Below, in pieces: positions 5,301-9,296 of a stretch of DNA of 12,563 bases. Origin of the DNA: Baffinella frigidus (taxonomy: Eukaryota > Cryptophyceae > Cryptomonadales > Baffinellaceae); assembly GCA_026770585.1 (NCBI GenBank), contig MU646569.1:94418-106980 (forward strand), written 5' to 3'. The position numbers were made by a program, and so were the translations under genes. Below the pieces are notes generated by a model. It saw nothing but the letters and a program-made list of their open reading frames with translations. It made no database searches and had not been told where the DNA came from. Position 1 is the stretch's first letter. Each line of letters begins with the position of its first letter.

Positions 5301-8283
5301 GCAGATAAGTCCAAACCCAAACCCTAAACCCTCAAAACCAGCCCCTGAACACCAAACACCAAACCTTAAACCCTAAACACCAAACCCAAAACGCAAAACT
5401 CCCAAACCCCAAACCCTAAACCCCAAACCTTGAACCCTAAACACCAAACCCCAAAACCAAAAACTCCCAAAACCCCAACCCCAGACCCAAAACCCAAAAC
5501 CCAAAACCCAAAACCCAAAACACCATACCTCCCAAACCCCAAACCCAAACCCCAAACCCCAAAACCCCAAACCCCAAACCTCCCAAAACCCAAACCCCAA
5601 AACTGCCACACCCCAAACCCCAAAACCCGCGCAGGTGATGAGTGAGTACTTCAAGATCTACTTCTCGACCTCCCTCGTCTTCATCAGGTAACACCCTAAA
5701 CCCTAAACCCTAAACTCTAAACCCTAAACCCTGAACCCTAAACCCTGAACCCTGAACCCCAAACCCTACACCCTAAACCCTACAACCCAAACCCGACACC
5801 CTAAACCCTACAACCCAAACCCGACACCCCAAACCCTACACCCCAAATCCCACAACCCCCAACCCTAAACCCCAAACCCTACACCCCAAAACTTAAACCC
5901 TAAGCCCTCAAACAGTTCGCTCTTCATCTGGCGCGGCATCTGGGCGGCAATGGACGACTCCAAAGTAAACCCCAAATCCCTAACCCCTAAACCCTAGACC
6001 CTAGACTCTAACCCCTAGACCCTAGACCCTAGACCCGAAAGGGAGAGCGGCTAATGGGTACCTCGCCCTAAACCCTAACCCCTAACCCCTAAACCATAAA
6101 CCATAAACCATAAACCATAAACCATAAACCATAAAACTTAAAACCTGCACACTAAACCCTAAAATTCAAGAACCTATCCCCTGACCCAAAAAAAAAAACC
6201 AACTCCAAACACCCTTACCCCTGACATCTAGTCCCTGAACCCCTAACACCTAACCAAAAAACGCTACCAACGATTTCCGGGAGACAGTGGACGACTCCCA
6301 TGTCAGTCTCACAACCCCAAACCCTAAACCCTAAACCCTAAACCCTAAACCCTAAACTCTAAACCCTGAACCCCAAACCCTAAACCCTGAACCCTAAACC
6401 CTAAACTATACAAGAAAACCCCAAAACCAATAAACCTTAGAATCCAAAAACTAGGATCTAAAAAAGAATCTAAAAACTAGGAACTGAAAGAACAAAAACC
6501 TATAAAAAAAAGCAAAAAACCTACACAGGTGACGTGGTATACCAACCTGGCGATCCCTAAACCATACAAGACCCTAAACCATACAAGACCCTAAACCATA
6601 CAAGAAAACCGTCTCGTACGTGATCCTCTCCTACTTCCAGCTCAACCTCGAAACGCACCGCCTCGCTCTCCTAACCTCTAACCACTAACCCTTAACCCTT
6701 AAACCATATAACATATGACATATAACATGTAACATGTAACATGTAACATGTAACATATAACATATACCATAAACCATAAACCATAAACCATAAACCCTCA
6801 TCAGGTGACGTGGTACACCAACCTGGCGATCGCAACCGTCTCATACGTGATCCTCTCCTACGTCCAACTCAACCTCGAGAAGAAGCGCCTCGCCGACCGT
6901 GTCCGCGACGGCGACGACGGGTCAGTCCAAGATCCCGGGGGCTCTAGATGTAGAAATTGAGGGGGGTGGGGGCTCTAGATGTTGTAATTGAGGGGGGGTG
7001 GGGCGTGAAATGTTGAAACGGAGGGTTGAAAACGGGCCTGAAATGAATCAGCGCCTCGCCGTCCGCGACGGGGACAACAGGTCCTCACCCCAACCCCCGC
7101 CCGAATCCCGGGGGCTCTAGATCAATAAATCGAGGGGGAAAGGGGGCGCGAAATGTAGAAGGGGTGGGGGGGTGCGGGCCTTAGATATATAGATGGAGGG
7201 TTGAAAAGGGGCCTGAAGTGAAGCGGTCGGGACAAGGGGTGAGCCCCCGACCCCCCCTCTCCGTTGATACATCTAGAACCCTCCCCCTCCGTTGATACAT
7301 CTAGGTTTAGGGTTTAGGGACCCAGCCCAGAGGGCCCAGCCCTTTTTTAAAGTTTAGGGTTCAAACCCTGAACCCCTGAAACCCTGAAACCCTAAACCCT
7401 GAACCCTAAACCCTAAAACCTAAACCCTAAACCCCAAACCCTAAACCCCAAACCCTAAACCCTAAAAACCCTAAACCCTAAACCCTAAACCCCAAACCCC
7501 AAATCCCAAATCCCAAACCCCAAACCCTAGGCGGTCGCCGTCCCTGTACACGGATAGCCCCCTAATGCTCCTAAACCAAAAACACCAACCAATAAACAAT
7601 AAACAGGAAACAATAAACAACACCCACTATAAACACTAAACACGTGATTAATGTGTAAATGTTTATTGTTTATCGCTTAGTGTTTAGTGTTGTTCACACT
7701 GTAGGAGGTGGAGTGAGAATCCATCCGGAAAATGCTCGTATGAGCGGCCGACACGGGGTACAGTAAGTGGCACAATGCGTAGCATGTGCGGCGCTGACGC
7801 TGGTTGTTTGGCAATAAATTATCAATCTCTCTCCCCCCTGGGCAGGCGGTCGCCGTCGCTGTACACGGACAGCCCCCTGATGCGTCGCGAGCTCTTCGAC
7901 CCCCAGGTCCTGCCTTCCCAGAAAATGTACAGACACATGACCCCCCCCAGAAAATACAAATTGAATGATTTCCCCTCGAAAACATTCGTACGATTTAAAT
8001 TAAGAGGAGGGGACCTGGGGGTCGAAGAGCTCGCGGCGCAGGAGGGGGCTGTCCGTGTTACTGGTATCCCTAGAAAAGATTGGTTGAAATTAAACCATCC
8101 CCCCCCGAAAAAAAATCAAATATTTAAATTAGGACTTTTTGATCGCCTTTGTTACTTAGGAAGAAACTGGGTTTTACCAAAGTTACACTCACTGTAAGCC
8201 TTGCATGGTGGCAGGAGTTCGAGGGCGACGAATCAACGACCGACGAAACGTCCGAGGACGAGCGACGAGAGCGCCGGGTCTGA
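2264..8283 (+). CDS. gene 1: unrecognised multi-exon membrane protein with two related halves (5' end open)
   Basis: I join eight exons: 2264-2354, 2961-3037, 4551-4647, 5635-5687, 5916-5964, 6805-6920, 7846-7906, 8215-8283. Junction phases (2/0, 0/2, 2/0, 0/2, 2/0, 0/2, 2/0, 0/stop) agree at every splice and all introns are GT-AG, which is strong internal support. The product is about 203 residues. Two halves align: hydrophobic segment, W-R-G-I-W, about 8 residues, T-W-Y, second hydrophobic segment, then a basic or charged stretch (F-K-M-D-E in half 1, L-E-K-K-R in half 2). I infer about four membrane segments. The C-terminal tail is rich in D, E, S, T and R. I do not recognise the family and assign no function. 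The first exon is unresolved: ATG 2241 is in frame but reads through heptamer sequence, and exon L copies lie upstream. Confidence 0.65.
2301..2660. repeat. 179-bp tandem duplication of exon a 3' half plus intron
   Basis: The sequence from about 2301 recurs with an offset of 179 bp (for example TGCTCAACGTGGGGCTCTTC at 2311 and 2490) and continues through the donor into the CCCGGAA array. In the second copy (exon part 2480-2533) the donor GTAACT has become ATAACT. A more diverged third copy (about 2610-2662) reads M-T-L-F-N-T-G-L-L-L-S-T-V-A-G-W-R with donor GTCAAT. Array variant and exon were therefore copied as one unit. Confidence 0.8.
2610..2662 (+). pseudogene. exon a alternative copy a5
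   Basis: This is a diverged but open copy of the membrane segment of exon a. It ends in phase 0 at AGG with GTCAAT at 2663, so it could splice to exon b in frame. It lacks the 5' half and an evident acceptor. It differs from exon a mostly conservatively (N-V-G-L-F to N-T-G-L-L), which suggests either past selection or functional use as an alternative exon. Confidence 0.45.
2671..2765. repeat. CCCTACA heptamer array with CCCGGCAACCTACA units
   Basis: CCCTACA repeats alternate at first with CCCGGCAACCTACA (two heptamers long), then become pure CCCTACA. The rest of this intron to 2960 holds CCCGAAA (about 2818-2845) and CCCCAAA (about 2913-2955) blocks. Confidence 0.85.
2961..3037 (+). CDS. gene 1 exon b
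   Basis: The acceptor CTCGCAG ends at 2960 and the donor TCAAG|GTCT has GT at 3038. It begins in phase 0 and ends with two bases of an Arg codon. It encodes G-I-W-E-M-Q-E-A-S-F-T-W-Y and then a hydrophobic stretch (S-L-G-I-G-A-A-L-Y-L-S). Together with exon a it forms half 1 of the protein, with W-R|G-I-W spanning the splice. Confidence 0.65.
3150..3194 (+). pseudogene. exon b partial copy b2
   Basis: The copy reads W-Y-P-S-L-A-I-G-A-A-L-Y-L-A and keeps the donor context CAAG|GTCCGA (GT at 3195). The 5' part with G-I-W-E is missing. It is flanked by an intron copy containing GCCCCCGT and CTGTGTAAA, which recur at 3248-3272. Confidence 0.6.
3280..3300 (+). pseudogene. exon b end fragment b3
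   Basis: After AAACAG, GCCGCGCTATACCTTCCAAG is the last part of exon b, again followed by GTCCGA. Confidence 0.55.
3317..3437. repeat. weak inverted repeat
   Basis: CTAGCTCTG at 3317-3325 is matched by CAGAGCTAG at 3429-3437. The sequence between is unique and AT-richer. A small element is possible, but the arms are only 9 bp. Confidence 0.3.
3480..3604. mobile_element. 125-bp TA-flanked palindromic element
   Basis: The arm AGCTATGTTGAGGCTAAGAT (3481 on) pairs imperfectly with 3580-3603 (24 bp with about 4 mismatches). TA sits just outside both ends (3478-3479 and 3605-3606). A G run precedes it at about 3458-3469. There is no coding content. Confidence 0.5.
3610..3800. other. intron sequence without recognisable features
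   Basis: This is unique, moderately AT-rich sequence. I see no heptamer arrays, open frames or splice-bounded segment here. Confidence 0.5.
3801..3819 (+). pseudogene. exon b end fragment b4
   Basis: CCGCGCTTTACCTTTCAAG follows a TAG and precedes GTCCGAGCGCC. It is the fourth copy of the exon b end with its donor, followed by the same GAGCGCCCCC intron segment as b2 and b3. Confidence 0.5.
3917..3962 (+). pseudogene. exon c copy cA, damaged
   Basis: After GCGAGCAG, GTTTAAGCTGGACG starts like exon c (ATG changed to CTG) and decays before the 85-bp element. The upstream flank CTAAGGTGTGCTAT is shared with copy cC. Confidence 0.45.
3963..4047. mobile_element. 85-bp TA-flanked palindromic element, copy 1
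   Basis: The left end AAACTGGCCTCGCCATATAT and the right end CGAGCCCAGTTT form arms of about 30 bp. TA lies outside both ends (3961-3962 and 4048-4049). It has the same length as the copy at 4437-4521 and lies inside a duplicated exon c unit. Confidence 0.65.
4077..4130 (+). pseudogene. exon c copy cB, partial
   Basis: After GAGCAG it reads F-N-M-D-E-V-L-G-T-Q-R-V-H and then diverges (GGAGGAGGAGCGGC). The acceptor is intact, no donor is present, and the second half is missing. Confidence 0.5.
4232..4254 (+). pseudogene. exon c copy cC, start only
   Basis: TTGAGCAGCTTCAAGATGGACGAG is followed directly by GTTAGG. Only the acceptor and six codons remain. A weak hairpin follows (ATCCGTAGG and CCTACGGAT). 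Confidence 0.45.
4375..4434 (+). pseudogene. exon c copy cD, 5' half
   Basis: After CCGAGCAG it reads F-K-M-D-E-F-L-G-T-Q-R-V-H-E-E-E-W-Y, identical in protein to exon c. It is then cut at CAGAT by the second 85-bp element. The acceptor is intact. Confidence 0.6.
4437..4521. mobile_element. 85-bp TA-flanked palindromic element, copy 2
   Basis: AAACTGCGCTCGCCATAAAT begins the left arm. The right arm ends CAGCCCTGTTT. TA lies at 4435-4436 and 4522-4523. Both copies continue into TGAGTGAGCCCTGAAC and then the next exon c acceptor, so element and exon were duplicated as a unit after insertion. Confidence 0.65.
4551..4647 (+). CDS. gene 1 exon c
   Basis: The acceptor CCGAGCAG ends at 4550. The donor CCCGAG|GTTGGT has GT at 4648, which is weaker than the donors of copies cF and cG. 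The first base completes the Arg codon of exon b, and the exon ends in phase 0. It encodes F-K-M-D-E-F-L-G-T-Q-R-V-H-E-E-E-W-Y and then a segment ending A-F-T-Y-S-P-E, a hydrophilic linker between the two halves. It is the only complete copy of seven. Confidence 0.65.
4707..4755 (+). pseudogene. exon c copy cF, 3' half with donor
   Basis: GTGGTATGAGCTCTTCTCGC continues to CCCGAG with the donor GTAATA at 4756. The 5' half is absent. It is the natural empty-site comparison for the foldback element in copy cG. CCCCCGAGGTAATAACCCCT recurs once more at 4784-4803. Confidence 0.6.
4899..5166 (+). pseudogene. exon c copy cG, split by a foldback element
   Basis: The first part, 4899-4936 (GGGACGCGGTGGGTGCATGG, then AGAGGAGTGGTA), and the second part, 5122-5166 (TATGAGCTCTTCTCGCAAAT to CCTGAG), are halves of one exon c copy. 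They are separated by a 185-bp palindrome. A donor, GTGATA, follows at 5167. The first part has lost the usual start (GAGCAG, F-K-M-D-E). Confidence 0.65.
4937..5121. mobile_element. 185-bp foldback MITE inserted at TA in an exon copy
   Basis: The arms are about 83 bp with roughly six differences. The left begins GAGCGTTTGCGGTAATTGTT and the right is its reverse complement, with a loop of about 20 bp around 5020-5038. TA is duplicated at 4935-4936 and 5122-5123. The uninterrupted sequence GTGGTATGAGCTC survives at 4707-4719, so the insertion event can be read directly. No open frame for a transposase is present. It is probably moved in trans by a Tc1/mariner-type enzyme (inferred from TA). 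Confidence 0.8.
5246..5630. repeat. heptamer array in intron: CCCGAAA, CCCTAAA, CCCCAAA, CCCAAAA
   Basis: Most of the intron before exon d consists of these heptamers, from CCCGAAA at 5249 to CCCCAAA and CCCAAAA at 5390-5625, broken by short unique sequence at 5275-5310. The array ends AAACCCGCGCAG, so repeat-derived sequence abuts the splice acceptor. Confidence 0.85.
5635..5687 (+). CDS. gene 1 exon d
   Basis: The acceptor GCGCAG ends at 5634 and the donor ATCAG|GTAACA has GT at 5688. It runs from phase 0 to phase 2. It encodes V-M-S-E-Y-F-K-I-Y-F-S-T-S-L-V-F-I, the start of the first membrane segment of half 2. It is the only exon for which I see no extra copy. Confidence 0.65.
5688..5915. 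repeat. intron composed almost wholly of CCCTAAA-type heptamers
   Basis: The 228-base intron between exons d and e starts GTAACACCCTAAACCC and ends CCCTCAAACAG. Nearly all of it is CCCTAAA, CCCTGAA, CCCTACA or CCCGACA units. Many units contain CTAAA, CTGAA or CTAAC, resembling branch-point consensus. Confidence 0.8.
5916..5964 (+). CDS. gene 1 exon e
   Basis: The acceptor AAACAG ends at 5915 and the donor TCCAAA|GTAAAC has GT at 5965. The first base completes a Ser codon. It encodes S-L-F-I-W-R-G-I-W-A-A-M-D-D-S-K and carries the second W-R-G-I-W motif. It ends in phase 0. Confidence 0.65.
5966..6525. repeat. heptamer arrays and A-rich spacer in intron
   Basis: CCCTAGA types (about 5992-6035), CCATAAA (about 6090-6133), CCCTAAA (about 6312-6360) and a final A-rich stretch (6420-6520). 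At 6286-6298 AGTGGACGACTCC resembles the end of exon e (5949-5961) and may be a decayed copy. Confidence 0.75.
6529..6670 (+). pseudogene. exon f copy f1, interrupted by a 17-bp minisatellite
   Basis: After CACAG the copy reads V-T-W-Y-T-N-L-A-I. It is broken by three exact copies of CCCTAAACCATACAAGA (6555-6605), then resumes (T-V-S-Y-V-I-L-S-Y-F-Q-L-N-L-E) to about 6660. The insert is 51 bp, so the frame could be kept, but it lacks the exon f donor. The acceptor is good. Confidence 0.65.
6690..6797. repeat. CATGTAA and CATATAA heptamer array grading into CCATAAA
   Basis: CATATAA and CATGTAA units (about 6705-6765) still have a seven-base period and pass smoothly into CCATAAA (6767-6790). 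This is the most diverged heptamer variant in the window. Confidence 0.8.
6805..6920 (+). CDS. gene 1 exon f
   Basis: The acceptor CATCAG ends at 6804 and the donor GACGG|GTCAGT has GT at 6921. It runs from phase 0 to phase 2. It encodes V-T-W-Y-T-N-L-A-I-A-T-V-S-Y-V-I-L-S-Y-V, then Q-L-N-L-E-K-K-R-L-A-D-R and an acidic stretch. The hydrophobic part is the last membrane segment and the K-K-R follows it. It is the longest exon and the most convincing on protein grounds. Confidence 0.7.
6921..7230 (+). repeat. G-rich intron segment, tandemly duplicated with exon f end fragment
   Basis: CCCGGGGGCTCTAGAT occurs at about 6934 and 7108, and GGCTCTAGATG at 6971. An exon f end fragment (R-L-A-V-R-D-G-D-N, then CAG|GTCCTC, GT at 7081) lies at 7051-7080. 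G runs at 6961-6972 and 6992-7003 could form G-quadruplexes in the sense RNA, close to the exon f donor. Confidence 0.65.
7303..7530. repeat. heptamer array with head-to-head orientation switch
   Basis: TTTAGGG units on plus at 7303-7319 and 7341-7349 are followed at 7353 by C-rich CCCTGAA, CCCTAAA and CCCCAAA units to 7528. GTTTAGGGTTCAAACCCTGA marks the turning point. The array ends CCCTAG, which acts as the acceptor context for exon copy g1. Confidence 0.75.
7531..7570 (+). pseudogene. exon g partial copy g1
   Basis: After CCCTAG, GCGGTCGCCGTCCCTGTACA continues to AGCCCCCTAATGCTC, matching exon g with few changes (R-S-P-S-L-Y-T-D-S-P-L-M). It is then cut off by CCTAAACC sequence. No donor remains. 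Confidence 0.6.
7580..7701. repeat. imperfect inverted repeat rich in AATAAAC
   Basis: AATAAACAATAAAC and AACACTAAACAC on the left are matched by GTTTATTGTTTAT and GTGTTTAGTGTT on the right (7660-7693). The centre is near CACGTGATTAATGTGT. It may be a foldback element or a folded heptamer-derived segment. The following stretch to 7842 is unique and without a gene. Confidence 0.45.
7846..7906 (+). CDS. gene 1 exon g
   Basis: The acceptor CTGGGCAG ends at 7845 and the donor CCCCAG|GTCCTG has GT at 7907. The first base completes a Gly codon of exon f. It encodes R-S-P-S-L-Y-T-D-S-P-L-M-R-R-E-L-F-D-P-Q, a hydrophilic segment after the last membrane span. It ends in phase 0. An inverted copy lies 110 bases downstream. 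Confidence 0.65.
8011..8057 (-). pseudogene. inverted copy of exon g
   Basis: GGACCTGGGGGTCGAAGAGC onward is the reverse complement of 7864-7910 with about 44 of 47 bases matching. It includes the exon g donor region. In the sense transcript it can pair with exon g across a loop of about 100 bases. Confidence 0.8.
8215..8283 (+). CDS. gene 1 terminal exon h
   Basis: The acceptor GGTGGCAG ends at 8214 and the stop TGA is at 8281-8283. It begins in phase 0, matching exon g. It encodes a charged tail: E-F-E-G-D-E-S-T-T-D-E-T-S-E-D-E-R-R-E-R-R-V. The D/E/S/T block could be a phosphorylation-rich cytosolic tail (inference). At least three partial copies follow. Confidence 0.6.
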   Translation, partial: EFEGDESTTDETSEDERRERRV

Positions 8284-8294
8284 GCACTGCCGTT

Positions 8295-8314
8295 CTGAGA
8301 ACGGCCGTTCTCAG
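8295..8314. repeat. 20-bp perfect palindrome
   Basis: CTGAGAACGGCCGTTCTCAG reads the same on both strands. It lies between terminal exon h and its next copy and partly reuses the exon-end motif GTTCTGAG. A related piece, GAACGGCCGTTC, is at 8756-8767. Confidence 0.8.
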
Positions 8315-8335
8315 TCGGTAGCGGACGTGAGGACC

Positions 8336-8395
8336 TCCGACGAATCAACGAACGACGAAATGTCAGACGACGAGAGACGAGAGCGCCGGTTCTGA
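8336..8395 (+). pseudogene. terminal exon h copy h2
   Basis: The copy reads D-E-S-T-N-D-E-M-S-D-D-E-R-R-E-R-R-F and then TGA at 8393-8395, in the same frame as exon h and about 110 bp downstream. No clear acceptor precedes it. The stop and the R-R-E-R-R end are conserved. Confidence 0.55.
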
Positions 8396-8405
8396 GCACG
8401 ACCAT

Positions 8406-8503
8406 CCCTCAAGTGGCGAGTAGGCACATACGGCCTATGGTAGGGCCCTAGGATCTGCCCAGGGCGAGTTAGGGCGAATATTCGCCCGTCCGCCACTTAA
8501 GGG
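8406..8503. repeat. inverted repeat with central 16-bp palindrome
   Basis: CCCTCAAGTGGCG at 8406-8418 pairs with CGCCACTTAAGGG at 8491-8503 (12 of 13). Inside it, GGGCGAATATTCGCCC (8472-8487) is a perfect palindrome, and CTATGGTAGGGCCCTAGGA resembles the interior of the palindromic family at 8889 onward. Confidence 0.65.
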
Positions 8504-8543
8504 ATAAGAAAGCGCCTCCTCCTAGGACCCTACCCTACCCCAG

Positions 8544-8724
8544 CCACACGAGGCTATCCATGCGAAGAGATTCATAAGTTAATTATTGGATTATTGCCCA
8601 GGAAACACGCCAAAAGTCAGCACTTGATCACGTTTCCGTACGGACATCCGTACGGAAACGTGATCATTTCCCCACAAATTTTAAAATGTCCTTTTATTCT
8701 GTTCGCATGGATAGCCTCGTGTGG
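8544..8724. mobile_element. 181-bp element with perfect 23-bp terminal inverted repeats
   Basis: CCACACGAGGCTATCCATGC with GAA (8544-8566) is exactly reverse-complemented at 8702-8724. Inside lies a separate perfect hairpin (8625-8666). Beyond the ends, CCTAGGAC (8521) and GTCCTAGG (8734) extend the symmetry. There is no coding content. Confidence 0.7.
8625..8666. repeat. perfect 20-bp-arm hairpin with 2-base loop
   Basis: TGATCACGTTTCCGTACGGA (8625-8644), then CA, then the exact reverse complement (8647-8666). A cruciform or very stable RNA hairpin is possible. Confidence 0.85.
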
Positions 8725-8738
8725 AGGCCCATAACGTC

Positions 8739-8785
8739 CTAGGACGAGAGACGAGAACGGCCGTTCTGAGAACGGTGGTTCTGAG
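8739..8785 (+). pseudogene. terminal exon h fragment h3
   Basis: AGGACGAGAGACGAGAACGG with CCGTTCTGAG resembles the D-E-R-R-E-R end and stop of exon h. GGTTCTGAGTCAGG is a further duplicated stop region. Confidence 0.45.
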
Positions 8786-8840
8786 TCAGGAGGGGATGGG
8801 AGGACCTGCACGGGGTGCCTTGGGGTTTGGATCTCTCAGA

Positions 8841-8881
8841 AGGAAACGTCCGAGGACGAGCGACGAGAGCGCCGGCTCTGA
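8841..8881 (+). pseudogene. terminal exon h fragment h4
   Basis: GAAACGTCCGAGGACGAGCG continues with ACGAGAGCGCCGGCTCTGAG, nearly identical to 8245-8284 (E-T-S-E-D-E-R-R-E-R-R, then a Leu codon and TGA). Shorter echoes of the stop region (GGGGCGGCGGTTCTGAG) occur at 9274 and 9430. Confidence 0.6.
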
Positions 8882-8888
8882 GCCAGTA

Positions 8889-9007
8889 CAGGGGTACCTC
8901 GCTCACAAGAAAGCGCATTCCCCTAGGACACTACAGTAGACCCATTCCTACGGCCCTATGGTGGCCCTAGGGGGGCAGGGGGCGTTCTTATGAGCGAGGT
9001 ATCCCTG
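8889..9007. mobile_element. 119-bp TA-flanked palindromic element, copy E1
   Basis: The ends CAGGGGTACCTCGCTCA and TGAGCGAGGTATCCCTG are inverted, with TA outside both (8887-8888 and 9008-9009). The interior is CCTAGGACACTACAGTAG with an inverted partner, ending in CCTAGGGGGG. It belongs to a family with copies at 9092 and 9675 and a remnant at 10883. A small hairpin, AGTCCAGGA with TCCTGGACT, follows at 9009-9034. Confidence 0.7.
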
Positions 9008-9091
9008 TAGTCCAGGACGAGCCATCCTGGACTGGGTCCTCACAGGGGAACTGAGGTTCTGAGACACGCACCTCCTCGGGGTCCTACAGTA

Positions 9092-9252
9092 CAGGGGTAC
9101 CTCGCTCAGAAGAAACGCCCCTCCCCCTATAATGCTACCGGGAAAAGGGGAAACAGAAACTGCCCCCCCGTTAGGGCCACCATGGGGCCCTAGGCATAGG
9201 CCTACTGTAGGGTCCTAGGGGGGCGCGGTTTCTTATGAGCGAGGTATCCCTT
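9092..9252. mobile_element. 161-bp TA-flanked palindromic element, copy E2
   Basis: It has the same ends as E1 (CAGGGGTACCTCGCTCAGAA; GAGCGAGGTATCCCTT) and TA on both sides (9090-9091, 9253-9254). It is longer because of extra sequence on the left (about 9125-9170), and its core (GGCCTACTGTAGGGTCCTAGG) is in the opposite orientation to E1. Confidence 0.65.
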
Positions 9253-9296
9253 TAGGGCTAGTCCTAGGAGCAAGGGGCGGCGGTTCTGAGACAGTA

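Noticed and set aside
5366-5694. Overlapping minus-strand frames of G-F-G-V-W-G-L type
   Set aside because: The same repeat artefact over the CCCCAAA and CCCAAAA array, antisense to gene 1's intron and exon d.
7677-7985. Minus-strand frame rich in Cys and Gly
   Set aside because: It is antisense to exon g and its flanks, with no family signature.
7775-8197. Plus-strand 140-codon frame including exon g as a single-exon gene
   Set aside because: Only the part 7846-7906 is repeated as an exon copy (7531) and fits the phases. The rest reads through intron and through the inverted exon copy.
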